From: Epiperipatus broadwayi
Taxonomy: Eukaryota; Onychophora; Udeonychophora; Euonychophora; Peripatidae
NCBI GenBank assembly: GCA_028023455.1
Contig: JAQFVV010000565.1
Location: 188,001-252,000 of the forward strand
Direction of reading: 5' to 3'
Length of the DNA stretch: 64,000 bases
This document shows positions 35,298-46,699 of this stretch, in pieces; positions within the stretch are counted from its first letter, which is position 1; each line of letters starts with the position of its first letter. A program made the position numbers and the translations under genes. The notes beneath the pieces are model-generated. The model searched no databases. It had not been told where the DNA came from and saw only the letters and a list, made by a program, of their open reading frames with translations.

Positions 35298-35369
35298 AAT
35301 TATATCTACCCAAAAATTTACATCGGAAGAAATGCAAGATTTTACCGATGTACTTAGAGCAAAAAATAA
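35298..35369 (+). CDS. Candidate internal exon (unknown protein)
   Basis: A T-rich tract ending TTTTTATAG precedes 35298, and GTAAAT follows 35369. Only one frame is open: one leading base, 23 codons reading IISTQKFTSEEMQDFTDVLR then AKN, and two trailing bases. The composition is far more protein-like than the surrounding AT-driven frames. The trailing AA joins in phase with the G that starts the candidate exon at 35747, completing a lysine codon. I do not recognise the family. There is a faint resemblance to the acidic segment after the ZZ domain of dystrophin-type proteins (TSGEDVRDF...VLKNK), too weak to name it. It may be a host exon, a pseudo-exon, or chance. Confidence 0.35.
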
Positions 35370-35746
35370 GTAAATGTTTTTGAGAGAAGCCTTCTACTGA
35401 TAAGTAATTTTATATATTTTTAAATTATTTGAATTTATATTTGATAAAAATATATGAAAAAATTATTATTGAAACTAACATATGCACTGATCAAAAAAAA
35501 TAGCTCATGATTGCGTAAATTTATATTGTGAATTATCTGCATTTTTTGGTATGGTGTGGGCTTGGGTCCAGATATCCAGTATATGAATTAGATATTTAGA
35601 GTTCTGATATGAAATAAATACAAACACGTTTTGCAAATATTATGACCCGATTTAGATTTTTTTCTATAATGTTTTGTCTGCATTTTAATAATAATAAAAA
35701 TACAACAATTCTTAAAAATAAAGATTTTGACTGTATATAAACTTAG

Positions 35747-35879
35747 GCCGATTATAGACTACCGCAATGTAAATTTCAAAGCTGCATATCAAATACAAAG
35801 AGAGATGGCAGTTGAAGCTATTACTAAATTTACTGGTCATAGTAGTATGGAGCAATATGAGCCCTCAAAACCTATATAG
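35747..35879 (+). CDS. Candidate terminal exon (unknown protein)
   Basis: It is preceded by ATATAAACTTAG. The frame in phase with the upstream candidate exon reads 43 codons, including PIIDYRNVNFKAAYQIQREM and ITKFTGHSSMEQYEPSKPI, then TAG (35877-35879). An AATAAA-like signal (TTTTAATAAATT) lies about 150 bp downstream near 36028. The other two frames are closed. The GHSS-MEQY string recalls the end of tyrosine recombinases, but the His-to-Tyr spacing is too short and no upstream Arg/His boxes are visible. The function is unknown. Confidence 0.35.
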
Positions 35880-36113
35880 GTACAAAATAATACTATATTG
35901 CACTGACTCTAAACCACTAACTTATGTGCCTCAACCTTAACTCTATAATGAATTTAGTATTTCTTTTACTTTTTATTTTGTTTTATTATTTTATTTTGTA
36001 TATATTGACTATTTTAGTAGTAATTTTTAATAAATTACAAAACTTATTGAAATTCTTTATTATAATATTCAAATTATACTAATTATTGATCAATATTAAC
36101 TACTTGTTATAAG

Positions 36114-36230
36114 GGATGTTATATTCATTGCAAAACCCTGTATGGAAATACATTTTGAAGGACTACTAGGAAATAAGAAAGGTACTAATATCTTTATTCT
36201 AAGAAGTGTTCAAGTGATGGATTATCTTAG
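36114..36230 (+). CDS. Candidate internal exon (unknown protein)
   Basis: It is bounded by TTGTTATAAG on the left and a perfect CTTAG/GTAAGT donor on the right. The length is 117 bp, with the same phase at both ends as the exon at 35298 (one leading base, two trailing). One frame is open: DVIFIAKPCMEIHFEGLLGN, KKGTNIFILRSVQVMDYL. It would splice from the 35298 exon in phase if the 35747 exon is skipped. No family recognised. Confidence 0.3.
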
Positions 36231-36904
36231 GTAAGTATTATTATATATCCATTTGTTAGAAATTTAATGATGCATGCAACTTACCTACTAACAAAAGCAC
36301 AATTGTAAAGTTTATGCATGAAAATTATGAAATAATATGAAAATTATTATTAGAAATATTAACTTTTATTTATTTTTTATTACTTTGAATATCAATGACT
36401 ATATTTTTTTCAGCTTAATTACATTTTTTGATGTTTTATGTTTTAAACAATATATATCATATTTGAATAATATAAACTTAAGATATGATAAAAATTTGTG
36501 GCTTAACATGTTTTTTTAAATATTCAATATATCTACTTGGTGAGCAAAGAGGTTCATTATTTTAATTTTTTTTCTTACAATGTGGGAATGATGATATGCT
36601 TTGAACTTTAAAGTTTTCAATGGTTTGTGTAGAGAAACCAATGGGTGTTTTATTGTATTATCACTTTCAAGTTTTTTTTTATTTTTCAAATGAAACTTAT
36701 CTTCCTATAACTCATTTTTTATTTATATTCAATGTGTATAAAGTAAAATTTGATAGTGCACAAAAAATGTAACATTCTAATGATATTTTTCATTTGGTTT
36801 ATTTACTTATTTCTGTTGATTACTTAGATTTGAAATGAATCTTATTATTTTTCTTATATGCCATATATTTTTGTGCACAAATTTTTTTCACAGGTAATTT
36901 TCAG

Positions 36905-36934
36905 GAACCAATTTATTGTGTATAAGAGAATTAG
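36905..36934 (+). CDS. Candidate 30-bp exon (unknown protein)
   Basis: A T-rich tract with two nested acceptors (TTTTTTTCACAG and GTAATTTTCAG) precedes it, and GTGTGT follows. In phase with the 36114 exon it reads NQFIVYKRI flanked by split codons. It is too short to support on its own. Confidence 0.2.
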
Positions 36935-37537
36935 GTGTGTGTATTAATCTAAAAAAGATAGCTAACTGGTTATTATATGCGAATCACATTCACATAGTCC
37001 TCATGCTTAAATCAAAAAATATTAGCAATTTATTATCAAGGCAACATTACAATTAAGTAATAAATGGAATTTACAAATGAAATGATGGTCATGATAACAT
37101 CATTTATATAAAAGTATAATTTGAAATGATGAACTATTTAGTTAGAATGCCACAGAGCAAAATAATTTTTCACTTTCATGTTTAAAATACTAGTAAGGTT
37201 ATTTAAATGTAAACCTAAACCTTACACTTAGCATATATATAATACCTTATCTATAAGTCATGAAGATTAGATCATATTCACACATTTGGATTAGCACTTC
37301 GGTACTCATTGGACCAACTGAAATAAACCTGGTTACTCTCTTATCAAATATTACCTATGACTAGGGAGATTGGTTATTGTTATCATATGTATTTTTTAAA
37401 TGTACTTTTTTGCAACTTTCCACTTTTAAGTTAATATTACTCACAAAGTAACACCTCACAAATGAAGCAAATTACCAATAGCGATTTATATAGTAAATCA
37501 TTGTTTATCAGCCAATTTTAAGACTATGAAATTTCAG
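36935..37537. other. Unannotated AT-rich stretch
   Basis: No repeat or gene recognised. Confidence 0.5.
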
Positions 37538-37856
37538 CCATAATAGTATTAAACCACTAAACATCACATGATCACTATTTCTTATGCTAGCACATTACTG
37601 TTATTAAAACAGGCAAAACTATCCATACAGTAGTGTCACTCAGTGCCAACCAGAGTAATCAATGGATTCCAGAAGGCTTGTGCATAAAATCCCTATTTAG
37701 TGCCTACTCATCTAATATCCCCAACTAGTTTCTGTCTTGTGGCCTTCGTGCTTTGGATTTGAGAGCACTGCACTCGCATCCATTGATTACTCTGGTTGGC
37801 ACTGAGTGGCACTACGGTAGGGAGAGTTTTGCCTGTTTTAATTTCCATAATAGTAT
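37538..37856. mobile_element. Family A element, 295-bp insert, 12-bp TSD
   Basis: CCATAATAGTAT occurs at 37538-37549 and 37845-37856. The insert begins with the tail TAAACCACTAAACATCACAT on the left and ends at the palindrome edge TTTTGCCTGTTTTAATTT. It is an internally deleted copy of the core. Confidence 0.93.
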
Positions 37857-39117
37857 CTCAGTCATTTGTCTTTATTACTAAAACCAATAATTTTAAATAT
37901 TTACTTTCATTTAATTTTATTTTATACGATTTCCAGTTTTGCTTTTAAAAAAATAAATTGAGTTCTATTTAAATCTTTGTATATATTAGTTTTTTTTTTT
38001 TTTTATTAAAAAAAAAAAACAAAGTAAAAAGCAATTTAAATAAGTAAAAACAAATATTAATAGAGAATTAAAGAAATATTTATGCAAAATTAATAGATGA
38101 AATAAATAGAAATATATATTTTTAAAAACGATGTCATCGCCTTCCACTAGATAAAATTCAGAAATGGTTTAAACGCGAACGGTATGTGTCTACATATATT
38201 CACTTATAAAAAATGTTAATGTCAATATTTTTTATGAAATATTGTTATTAATTATTAATTTTATCATATTTTTAAAAATTCATTCTATTAATATTAATCG
38301 AAGAGGAAGTAATTATGAAACCAGTCAAAGCCTAACTAAAACTTAACACTTACACTGTTATGGATGCCAGACTTAGTTAATAAAATTACTTTTATTGTAT
38401 TAATTTGTAATTTATGACTGCCACAAGTTATTCATTAAATTTGACAACTTTTGTGTTTTAAAATCATTTTTCCAATTTTTATGTAATCAATGGTTTAAAC
38501 GGTTTCTCTTGTAGCAACTCATTTTTCCTGTTTTCCTACGAAGCAGAAATTTATCAACCATTAAGAATGGAAATAGTTTTGATCTGATTAGAGATTTGCG
38601 GAGAATTGCCAGATAAATTTAATTTATTCACTTTGGCAAGAAATTGATATTGAAAAATATTATGAAAATAGAAAACAAACTGTTAAAATAAATCTCAAAA
38701 GAGCTTTAAACATCTTGACTTCAGTTGGAAATAAAGGTTAAAGAAATTTATGCCTGCTGAGTACTAGAAAGATGAAAATAAACTTCAAATTTTTTTTAAT
38801 TCCAAAATGATGCATTAAAAAAAAAAAAAAAAACACTTTAGGACTCCAACGGAACATTTTAAATATTTGAGAAAATTAATGATAATCTTGAATTTATTGT
38901 TTATTAAATTGCTTTGAAAAATGATTCGGGTACAAATTAATTCATTTATACATAACAGATTCTACATAAATTATTCACTTCGTAAAAAATGTTCGTAATT
39001 TTGTTATTAGGGGAGTGGCAATAAGCTGACTTATGTTAATTAACAATCACTCATTAATTGCTTTATTTTACACGTTAATAATGATAGCAATAAAGATTGT
39101 GTAAAATAAAAGTTATT
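37857..39117. other. Unannotated AT-rich stretch with one exon-like patch
   Basis: A poly(T)/poly(A) inverted pair lies at 37989-38021. A homeodomain-helix-like patch at 38126-38181 is listed separately. No other coding signal. Confidence 0.45.
38126..38181 (+). pseudogene. Homeodomain helix-3-like patch with splice donor
   Basis: The frame reads KRCHRLPLDKIQKWFKRER and is followed directly by GTATGT. K-WF-R-R at the end of a helix is typical of recognition helix 3 of homeodomains, including the degenerate ones of ceramide synthases. A TAA lies in frame just upstream and no acceptor precedes it, so it is at best a fragment or decayed exon. Confidence 0.2.
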
Positions 39118-39393
39118 AATTATTATATAGACACTTTAGAAAAATATCAGAGAATCCCACAATTAAACAGTCACTCTAGTGAAGGTTCAAACTCGGTTTT
39201 GCAATCATTTCCAAGATGAAGATCCCTTCTTCATCCTAGTAGTAAAGAAAGCACTATAAATGTGAAAAGTCTATGGAAAACAAAATTGGTTATTATTATA
39301 TACAGACAATTTAGAAGAAAATATAAAAAAATTCCAGCAATAAACAATCACTCGGGTGATGGTTCAAACTAGGTTCTCAATCTTTTTCAAGAT
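39118..39393. repeat. Family F direct repeat, units 1 and 2
   Basis: Unit 1 is at about 39118-39220 and unit 2 at about 39284-39393. Shared blocks: TTATTATATA-AGACA-TTTAGAA, AAACAATCACTCGGGTGA / AAACAGTCACTCTAGTGA, GGTTCAAACT-GGTT. Unit 3 is at 40530. Confidence 0.7.
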
Positions 39394-39611
39394 GTTATGT
39401 TTGTATAAAATTAATATCATTTTTATTCTTTATTATTTTTTACAATGCTTTTTTTAAAACCATTATTGACGGTTTCGATTGCCATAGCAATCGTCTTCAG
39501 AACTTCTACGTATATTTCCAAAAAGCATTGTAAAAAGTAATAAAGAACATAAATGATGTTAATATTATATGTATTTGGCAATGCAATAAAAAAGCTAAAG
39601 TTATGTCTGTA
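39394..39611. mobile_element. Family E hairpin-plus-tail element, copy 2, 12-bp TSD (one mismatch)
   Basis: GTTATGTTTGTA (39394-39405) and GTTATGTCTGTA (39600-39611). The palindrome is 39406-39573 (ATTAATATCATTTTTATTCT against AATAAAGAACATAAATGATG). The tail is on the right, 39574-39599 (TATTTGGCAATGCAATAAAA), and matches the tail of copy 1 at 23817 in inverse orientation. Confidence 0.82.
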
Positions 39612-40394
39612 CGTATATGTTAAATATATCTACACATATAAATCCAGAAAAATAAATATAAACAATTGTGTTATGCAGATATATGCGTGTATGTTGAAAT
39701 GCATACATATTTAAAATTAAAAAAAAGTAAAATAAATTGAAATAAAAAGTAAAATTAAAACTAATCGAATGAGTAAATAAACGAATTACAGTTATACTAA
39801 TTAGATCTAGCTTAAGTATATAGACTATACTTCTATTTAAATAAAAGATTAATTATAACCTAAAGGAACAATTTGAATTAAATTTTTAAAATGTAATAAA
39901 AGAAAAGAAAGGAATTCCATTAAAACCTAATTAATTAATAACAATTAAAAAATAGATATACTTATGTTGGATGCATCTAGAGAAAAAATATATATTTAAC
40001 AATGTCAGCAGGAACCGAATGATCAAGTAACTAGAAAAGGAATTCTAATGATTAATTACAAAAGTGAGCACATGGTCTAGAGAAGAAACCAAGTGACACT
40101 TTCTCATGAAAGCTACATGAGTGCACATGGATTTACATAACTATGGTGTTGGACATCGTCAGGTGCTCCTTTAGTTAACTTCTACTATGGAGAGTCTTGC
40201 CTCTGGACATGCCAAAGCAAGTCTAGGGTCTTTGTACTGATCTCTATTATGATTTACATATGCCTTTGGGTTTGAATTAAGTACGTTTTAAATAATTTTT
40301 TAATATATATTTAGGATATTAATATTTTTTATTGGTTATATTATTTATATATTAAATCACAAACCCAAGTTGCTGAAGTGGTTAATAATATCAG
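39612..40394. other. Unannotated
   Basis: 40060-40265 is less AT-rich (GAGCACATGGTCTAGAGAAG, GGAGAGTCTTGCCTCTGGAC), but no frame stays open through it. Confidence 0.45.
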
Positions 40395-40623
40395 GTGGAA
40401 ATTTTATATAAGCACATGTCTGTTCAAAGTGTAGGAATCACTCCAATACATAACAAAGATGAAAATTCTTCTCCATCATCATAATAAACATAACAATTTG
40501 AATGTGTCAAGGGCCATAAAAACAAAATTGGTAATGATGATATAGAGATAATTTAGAAAAAATATATCTGAAAATTCAGTGATAAACAATAACTTAAACC
40601 ATAGTTTAAATCCAGTTTTTCAA
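40395..40623. repeat. Family F unit 3, cut by a family A insertion
   Basis: AAACAAAATTGGTAATGATG, GATAATTTAGAAAAAATATA and AAATCCAGTTTTTCAATATA parallel units 1 and 2. Its continuation appears after 41389 (CCAAGATATAGCTCCTTCTG). Confidence 0.65.
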
Positions 40624-41389
40624 TATATTCCAAGATTACATGATCACCATTTTACATGCTTACACGTTTTTAATAAGACTACTAAACTCTTCATACAGTA
40701 TTGCCATCAAGTGCAAGCCTTCATAATCAATGGATGCAGAAAGATTTGTGCATAAAACCCCTATCCAGTGCCTATTCATCAAAGATTCCCAGATTAGTTT
40801 CTAGTGTATGGCTTTCATCAGTGAGAAGCCTTGGATTTGAGAATACTACCTTAGGATCTAATGCAACATTCCAACGACCACCTTTTACCTATTTGGTTAA
40901 CTATAAAGCTAGGAGCTCAAGATGAAAACAACATAATGTTGCCAACCCAAGCTCATTTACTTGCATAATCATATAGATCTGAATTCAGTTAAGCAATTAT
41001 ACATTTTGGTTTATTGGGTTTTTCAAAAACCAGTCACTATTATCTTATGGACAGGATAGCAGTTCAGATCTACATGAGTATATAAGTGAATGAGTTTGGG
41101 TTGGAAACATTATGGTGTTTTCATTTTGGGCTCCTAGCTTTATAGATAAGCAAATAATTAAAAGATGGCTGCTGGAGAGTTGCATTAGATACTAAGATCT
41201 AAGTGCAGTGCTTTCAAATTCAAGGCTCATCACTGATGAAAGCTGAAAGCTAGAAACCAGTCTGAGATCTTGGATGATTAAACACTAGACAGGGATTTTA
41301 TACATAAACCTTTCTACATCCATTAATTATGAAGGTTGCACTTAGTGACAATACAGTATGGATAGTTTGGTCTTCTTATATTCCAAGAT
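40624..41389. mobile_element. Family A element, longest copy (740-bp insert), 13-bp TSD
   Basis: TATATTCCAAGAT occurs at 40624-40636 and 41377-41389. The left tail is TACATGATCACCATTTTACA. The body folds over nearly its whole length: for example TTCATCAGTGAGAAGCCTTG pairs with the CTCATCACTGATGAAAGC block, and AATGTTGCCAACCCAAGCTC with GAGTTTGGGTTGGAAACATT. It gives the best view of the full family core, including the inner part missing elsewhere. Confidence 0.93.
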
Positions 41390-42140
41390 ATAGCTCCTTC
41401 TGCATTACTATATTATATTTATGAATCATCTATACATGTTTATAAAATTAAGTTTCTTTTAAAATAATTATATGTTCAGAGCTTTCTTTTATGATCTACC
41501 AGGATATTGCCAAGAGGTAAATATCCCTTCTATTAATAATTATATTAGAGAGAGTGCTGATAATGCACTAACTTTCCATCATTTTTTGCAGCTTCGTGTT
41601 GTGCTATTTTTCCTGTTTTGAATTCACTTGACAGTAGAAAAAGAAATTAAAATAATATTCATTTATTAATTCAAAAATAAATCTGAAGAGGTCAGTATTC
41701 TCCAGCCATCAGGAACTTCAAGTAAACCAGTCCTCCCCAACATGCCAATGATTGCTAGGTTTTTTGTCCAACATTGAAATCATTTGTGAGATTATTTAAA
41801 ATGTTTTATTACCTAATACAGAAATTATAAAAAAAAATTCTTTGCCTATTTATTCAAATATTTATAATTACTTTTACACAATATTGTATAGTAATTATTT
41901 AAAAAGTATACATGACCACACTTTGATTTTATTCAAATATATTTTATTTTTTAAAACCTTAATTAATATATCCAATTGCAATGGTCAACACAAAACTACT
42001 ATGGCAAAATAGTTATTACCTTTTTAAAACATTTTTTCAAGACAATGTTGAACAAAGCTGGCTAGGTTTATGATGTCACCACATTAATCTGTCTGTGTTA
42101 TAAAAATAAACCTTTTTTTAAATTTTCTTCATTTTTCTTG
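41390..42140. other. Unannotated AT-rich stretch
   Basis: No repeat or gene recognised. Confidence 0.45.
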
Positions 42141-42735
42141 ACATCAGAAATGCACCTACTTTTTCAGGGTGAGTTATCTGCATTTTCTCCAAATGTCACT
42201 CTCCATCACTTATCGCATACAAGATTTTAAAATATATTTTCTGTCCTTTTTTGGAAGTCACACAGTTGCATATGATGTATAACACACACATTTGGCTTCA
42301 CAATAAAACACTCTATTTATTCCTTCTGATTGCATTTGGCATTGCACAGTGAATGTATTTGAGCTAATAAATTTGTAATCAACTTACACATTATTGGCCA
42401 TTTTTAAACAAAAGCCTATATGTCATCTGATCCATTTATTGTCAAATGTGTGATTACACACAGCTGCCTTGATTGTGAAGGACTGATTCTGTCCTATAGT
42501 AACCATACATGCATGGCAAATGCATTTTTGTGTATAACTATCCAATCTAGCATATTATGGCATCAATGGAGACAGTCACTCCAAAATATCTTGGCAACAT
42601 ATTGGTGGACTATGATTAATGACTTGCCTTCTTTTTCTTTATACTATCCAATCAAAAGAAAATTTACTGCTATTATGTATTCCACTTTATTATTATGCTT
42701 TCTATATTTGCAAAGTTCAAATATAATTTTTTAGA
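42141..42735 (-). pseudogene. Possible decayed piggyBac-type transposase C terminus
   Basis: The minus strand from 42353 reads FTVQCQMQSEGINRVFYCEA then KCVCYTSYATV and a stop at 42258-42260. A Cys pair, then R..YC, then KC.V..C-like spacing recalls the cysteine-rich C-terminal domain of piggyBac transposases. Further upstream on the same strand the frame is broken (AKIFWSDCLH then a stop). An opposite-strand frame of about 104 codons (42420-42734) is open but unlike any protein I know. Several expected cysteines are missing. This is a guess from pattern; a profile search would settle it. Confidence 0.25.
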
Positions 42736-44269
42736 ATGTTTTTCATTTGTAATTTTATATTTCTAACAAATCAAGTCTGAGTTATTAAATTCTAATATGG
42801 AATAAATTCAAATGTTGAATAATTACAGAAATTGCAACAAGACAGATGAATGGAAACATTTTTAACAGTTAGAAGAGATAAGTGAGAATGGTTATTAACT
42901 TATGATTTAAAATTCAAATATACTTAATAACTATCAAACAGTTATTTTTATAATCAATTTTTATTTTTCTTTATTTAAAATGATGTCATCCGATTAAAAA
43001 AATCCAAATCTTACATAAACAAGCAAAATGAAAAAGAGATTTAATTTTTCATTTGCTTTTTTTATTTACTTTATTGATTCTTTCTATTTTTAAGACAAAA
43101 AGCTCCATAATTTTTCTACCCACTTTAATGGAACCTCTGTGAGAATATCACAGACATTAAGCAATTCATAGTTCAAAAAATTAGCAAATAAGCATATTAA
43201 AAATAAAAATATTGCTTTGAAATTTTTCATTTACTAATAAAGCTTACTTGAACAATTGTTTAAATTAACCTTTTGAACGATGATTATATAATTGGCCGAA
43301 TAAGTTAAAAATCAAAACGTAATTGGCCAACTCACAACTTTAACAAAATCTATTGTTAAAATAGATCACTTTTAATAATATAAGTACATTAGTTTCGTTT
43401 GTAAAAAGTATATTACTGAATTTTCAGATTACGAAAGCAAACGAAAATCTTTTCAAAAATAAAATTTGATTTATAATTTAAAAAATATTCAATTGCGGTG
43501 AAATAAAAGTAACCGCTATTCAACCAACCAAAAAAGATTGCTGACGCAATCTTTTTTTTTTCACTTTACGTTACGATCAATATGTAGCAATAAATAAATA
43601 ATTCTTGGTAATATCTTAACTATTTTTCTAAAATAATTTGATTTTTAGTATTATTTTATCAATAATAATTTGTAATTCAATTCAAATATTGTTTAAAATG
43701 TTGTAAACATTCGTTTATCATTTTCATAATAAAAATCAAAATGAACGTAACTTTTTGGCAGCCATTACCCTTTCTGACAGAAGTGGGACAGCCAATAAGA
43801 TTCAAGAAAAGTTGGTGAGGAGGCGGTGCTTTGGTTTTGTTTGACATATATGGTCATTTTTATTGATTTTTTACTTGTAAAATAACTCTGAAGAGGGCAC
43901 CATCTTACAGAACTTTTGATTTTCTTTCTAATGACGTATCATATGTATACGTGGGATAAAAAGTAGCCGATTTAGAGTGATGTCAAATCTTCTCATTTTT
44001 AGATGAGTCATGCATTATAAGAGTTAATCTGACTAATCTGTGATATCTTCTTGTCTAAAGAAAAAAAAGTTATTTTTGTAATTGTCATTCACTGTTTTGT
44101 AATAGTTTTATAATAAAACAAAATTATATTTACCTGTTGTCTTTCATTAGTGTTTTAAATGATGTTGACTACATAATTGTATAAGTTATCCTGTAGATAA
44201 TTTATTGCTTTCCAACTAGATTTTCAATAAAATTTGTTGTTTTTTTATAATTTTTTTAATAAAAGTTAT
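42736..44269. other. Unannotated AT-rich stretch, 1.5 kb
   Basis: It contains a perfect 12-bp stem with a TGAC loop at 43530-43557 followed by a T run. 43740-44000 is a slightly less AT-rich segment without a supported frame. Confidence 0.45.
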
Positions 44270-44465
44270 AGTTATATTAAATCACTCTTCCAAATTTTAA
44301 AACATTTCAGCAAAGTCCTCCGTGAATAAATGTAAAGTCTAAATTTTGTATTTGTTCACAGAGGGCACTGCTGAAATGTGTTAATGTTTGGAAGGGTCAT
44401 TTGGATATTTTCTATTTAATTTTTAGCTAGTATTATTCTTTATAAGATTTTCTTAAAGTTATATT
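44270..44465. mobile_element. Hairpin element J, tentative 9-bp TSD
   Basis: Arms ATCACTCTTCCAAATTTTAA (44281 on) and TTAATGTTTGGAAGGGTCAT pair. The inner parts AGCAAAGTCCTCCGTGAA and TTCACAGAGGGCACTGCT pair as well. AGTTATATT at 44270-44278 and 44457-44465 would leave a right-hand tail of about 50 bp. The TSD is short and AT-rich, so it is uncertain. Confidence 0.6.
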
Positions 44466-44959
44466 TTGTATAACTATTTTTTTTTTTACAGAAAAAAAGA
44501 TGAATAATTTACATAAATTTTTTAAAATAAATTAATAATGGTTTTAGGTAATATCAAAGTGAATTATTTTGATGTAAAATTACTTTTAATTATAAAAACA
44601 AACATAGTTTATTACACAGTATTAATCATATTACTTACTTGTTAGTTGCTAAAAAACAATCATATAATAATATTTACAATATGGATTTCTGTATGCAATT
44701 TATATATATATATATGTATATGCATGTTTATAAAATTAATCAAAGTCAGGTAATATATTTTGCTTTTCTGTTTTATCCATATTATTATTAAATAAATACT
44801 TGAAATCAGATTACATAATTAATATTTGCTTTGCAAAAAGAGAAAAATTGTCTACATTGTGATGTCATCCTGTTATACATCCTGATAAATATATGAAGCA
44901 TTAAAATTCCCTCTCTCAAAATACCATTATTAAAAATGGCCAATAAATACATATAATAC
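44466..44959. other. Unannotated AT-rich stretch
   Basis: A TA run lies at 44701-44715. No gene was seen. Confidence 0.5.
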
Positions 44960-45236
44960 AGAGAGCATACCAATAGCTATTTAAGTTAAATAGCTGCAGT
45001 AAAAGACATTTTCATGTCTGCAAAGTTCAGAGTTTCTACTTAAATATTACATGTGAAACAAGTGCTGGGTTTTGAGTTGATATTTTAGATCTAGTATCTG
45101 AATATTTTAGTTCTTCACTGAGGTGAGCCATAAGCTTAAATCTGGAGATAGGAATGTTCTGGATAGAGATTTTAACTATTTTCTCTTACTGCACTTATCA
45201 TTTAAGAGCTTGTTTGAGCTATTGGTATGCCCTCTC
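44960..45236. repeat. Family B-related palindrome
   Basis: GAGAGCATACCAATAGCTAT on the left pairs with GAGCTATTGGTATGCCCTCTC on the right. The inner section carries ATTTTAGATCTAGTATCTGA and the ATAAGCTTAAATCTGGAGAT marker. Confidence 0.7.
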
Positions 45237-45658
45237 TATTGCATTTTTGTAAATACAAGCTTATAACAGTAATGCCATGTTATATATGATTTAGATTTTT
45301 TAAATTAATAAATAAATATATGTATTTTTCTAAATTTTATATGAAATAAAAAATATACTCTTTAAATCAATTATATTAGAATTTTCAGTTTGTGAGTAAA
45401 TTTAAATTTAATAGCTTTAAACATTTTTTAAATTTCTGTAATTTAATATTTTTAATTTTATGGTAATTATTACATTTTTATAGCTTCATTATTTTCCACT
45501 TTTGGTACTTTTAATAATGATAAATAATAAACAATCATCCCTAAATGAGTGTGGCTATTAAAAAAGAAGAAAGAAACAAACTACTCTAAAAATAAGTTTT
45601 GTGTTGACTATACAAATCAATACAAGAACCACAAATATGTTCACATGAAAACATGCTG
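45237..45658. other. Unannotated AT-rich stretch
   Basis: No gene recognised. Confidence 0.5.
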
Positions 45659-45945
45659 TTTAATCCATATAGATTTTCAATTGGATGGATGGTTGAGGAG
45701 TTGGAGTGTGGAGTAGATTGAAGCCTGTCCATTAAAGTATGAGATTTGGCTATATTAATATATACCTGAGCACTTATTGCATATATGTGTAGAGATGGTA
45801 ATCTGGACCAACTGATGATTGCTAGTTTAGCATGGTGATTATTTATCTTTTCAACATATATGTGCTCAAGTGTATCAGTGTTATGAGATAGTGTGGAAAG
45901 TGGTGGGTCATGTGAAAGTCTGTGCTCATATACCCTATATATAAT
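45659..45945. repeat. Family C, partial copy
   Basis: It runs from AGATTTTCAATTGGATGGAT through CCTGTCCATTAAAGTATGAG and GATTATTTATCTTTTCAACA to the inverted end GTGAAAGTCTGTGCTCATAT. It is in the same direction as 4824. The left tail and first part are missing. Confidence 0.8.
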
Positions 45946-46699
45946 CAAATATTATGTTGTTTCAGCAATACTACCCTGTGAAGTAAAATAAAGTCTGAAA
46001 GTGTATATGAAATTCAGATTCTGTCTTTATTTACAAGGTAAAATTACTAAAAAAACATAATATTTGGGAGAGGGGTGATCTGACATTTTAGATTTGAATT
46101 TTCTCTAGAGATACACACCATGTCTATTTCTTTTGAAAATACAGATATATAAGATAATATTGGTATTATGTAAATACATTTTGTAGTACCTTCTCATAGT
46201 AATATGCTTTTATACATTTTAATTTTAATGTTCTCAATTATAATAATGTTGAGTGCGAAACCCAAATAAAAGTAAACCAACCAACTTGTAAACTAAGGAT
46301 TAATAATACTCATGTCAGCAAACAGTAAACAATTAAATTGATACATCTATTTTTTAGCTTTTTATTATAACAAACTTTTGATGCTAATATCAATAAAATA
46401 AAAAGAATAAATTATATATTAACCCAAATTCTAATGTGGGATTAAATCATTTTGAAATTACAATTGTGCAAGCAGATTCAAAATGTCATATTTAATAATT
46501 ATTATAAAAATAATCAAATATTACATTGTAAAAATAAATACCAAATATTTATACCCTAATTTATATGAAATCTAAATGAAAATAAACTAACTCATGTATA
46601 AGCTGTGGAGAAATAGTATGCATACATTGGTAAATTATTCAGAAAATAGTTTAATCTAGTACAAGTTGTAGTAATGAAGATATGCTAAAATATTGTTTA
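45946..46699. other. Unannotated AT-rich stretch
   Basis: Two loosely similar stretches (46255-46350 and 46555-46620) share AAATAAA.GTAAAC-like blocks. No gene was seen. Confidence 0.4.

Noticed and set aside
35747-35879. Reading GHSSMEQY as a tyrosine-recombinase active site (Crypton-like)
   Set aside because: The spacing between GH and Tyr is too short, and no upstream Arg or His-x-x-Arg box is visible.
43530-43560. Perfect 12-bp stem, TGAC loop and T run resembling a Rho-independent terminator
   Set aside because: Everything else indicates an animal genome. A short stem before a T run can occur by chance in AT-rich DNA, and no gene precedes it.
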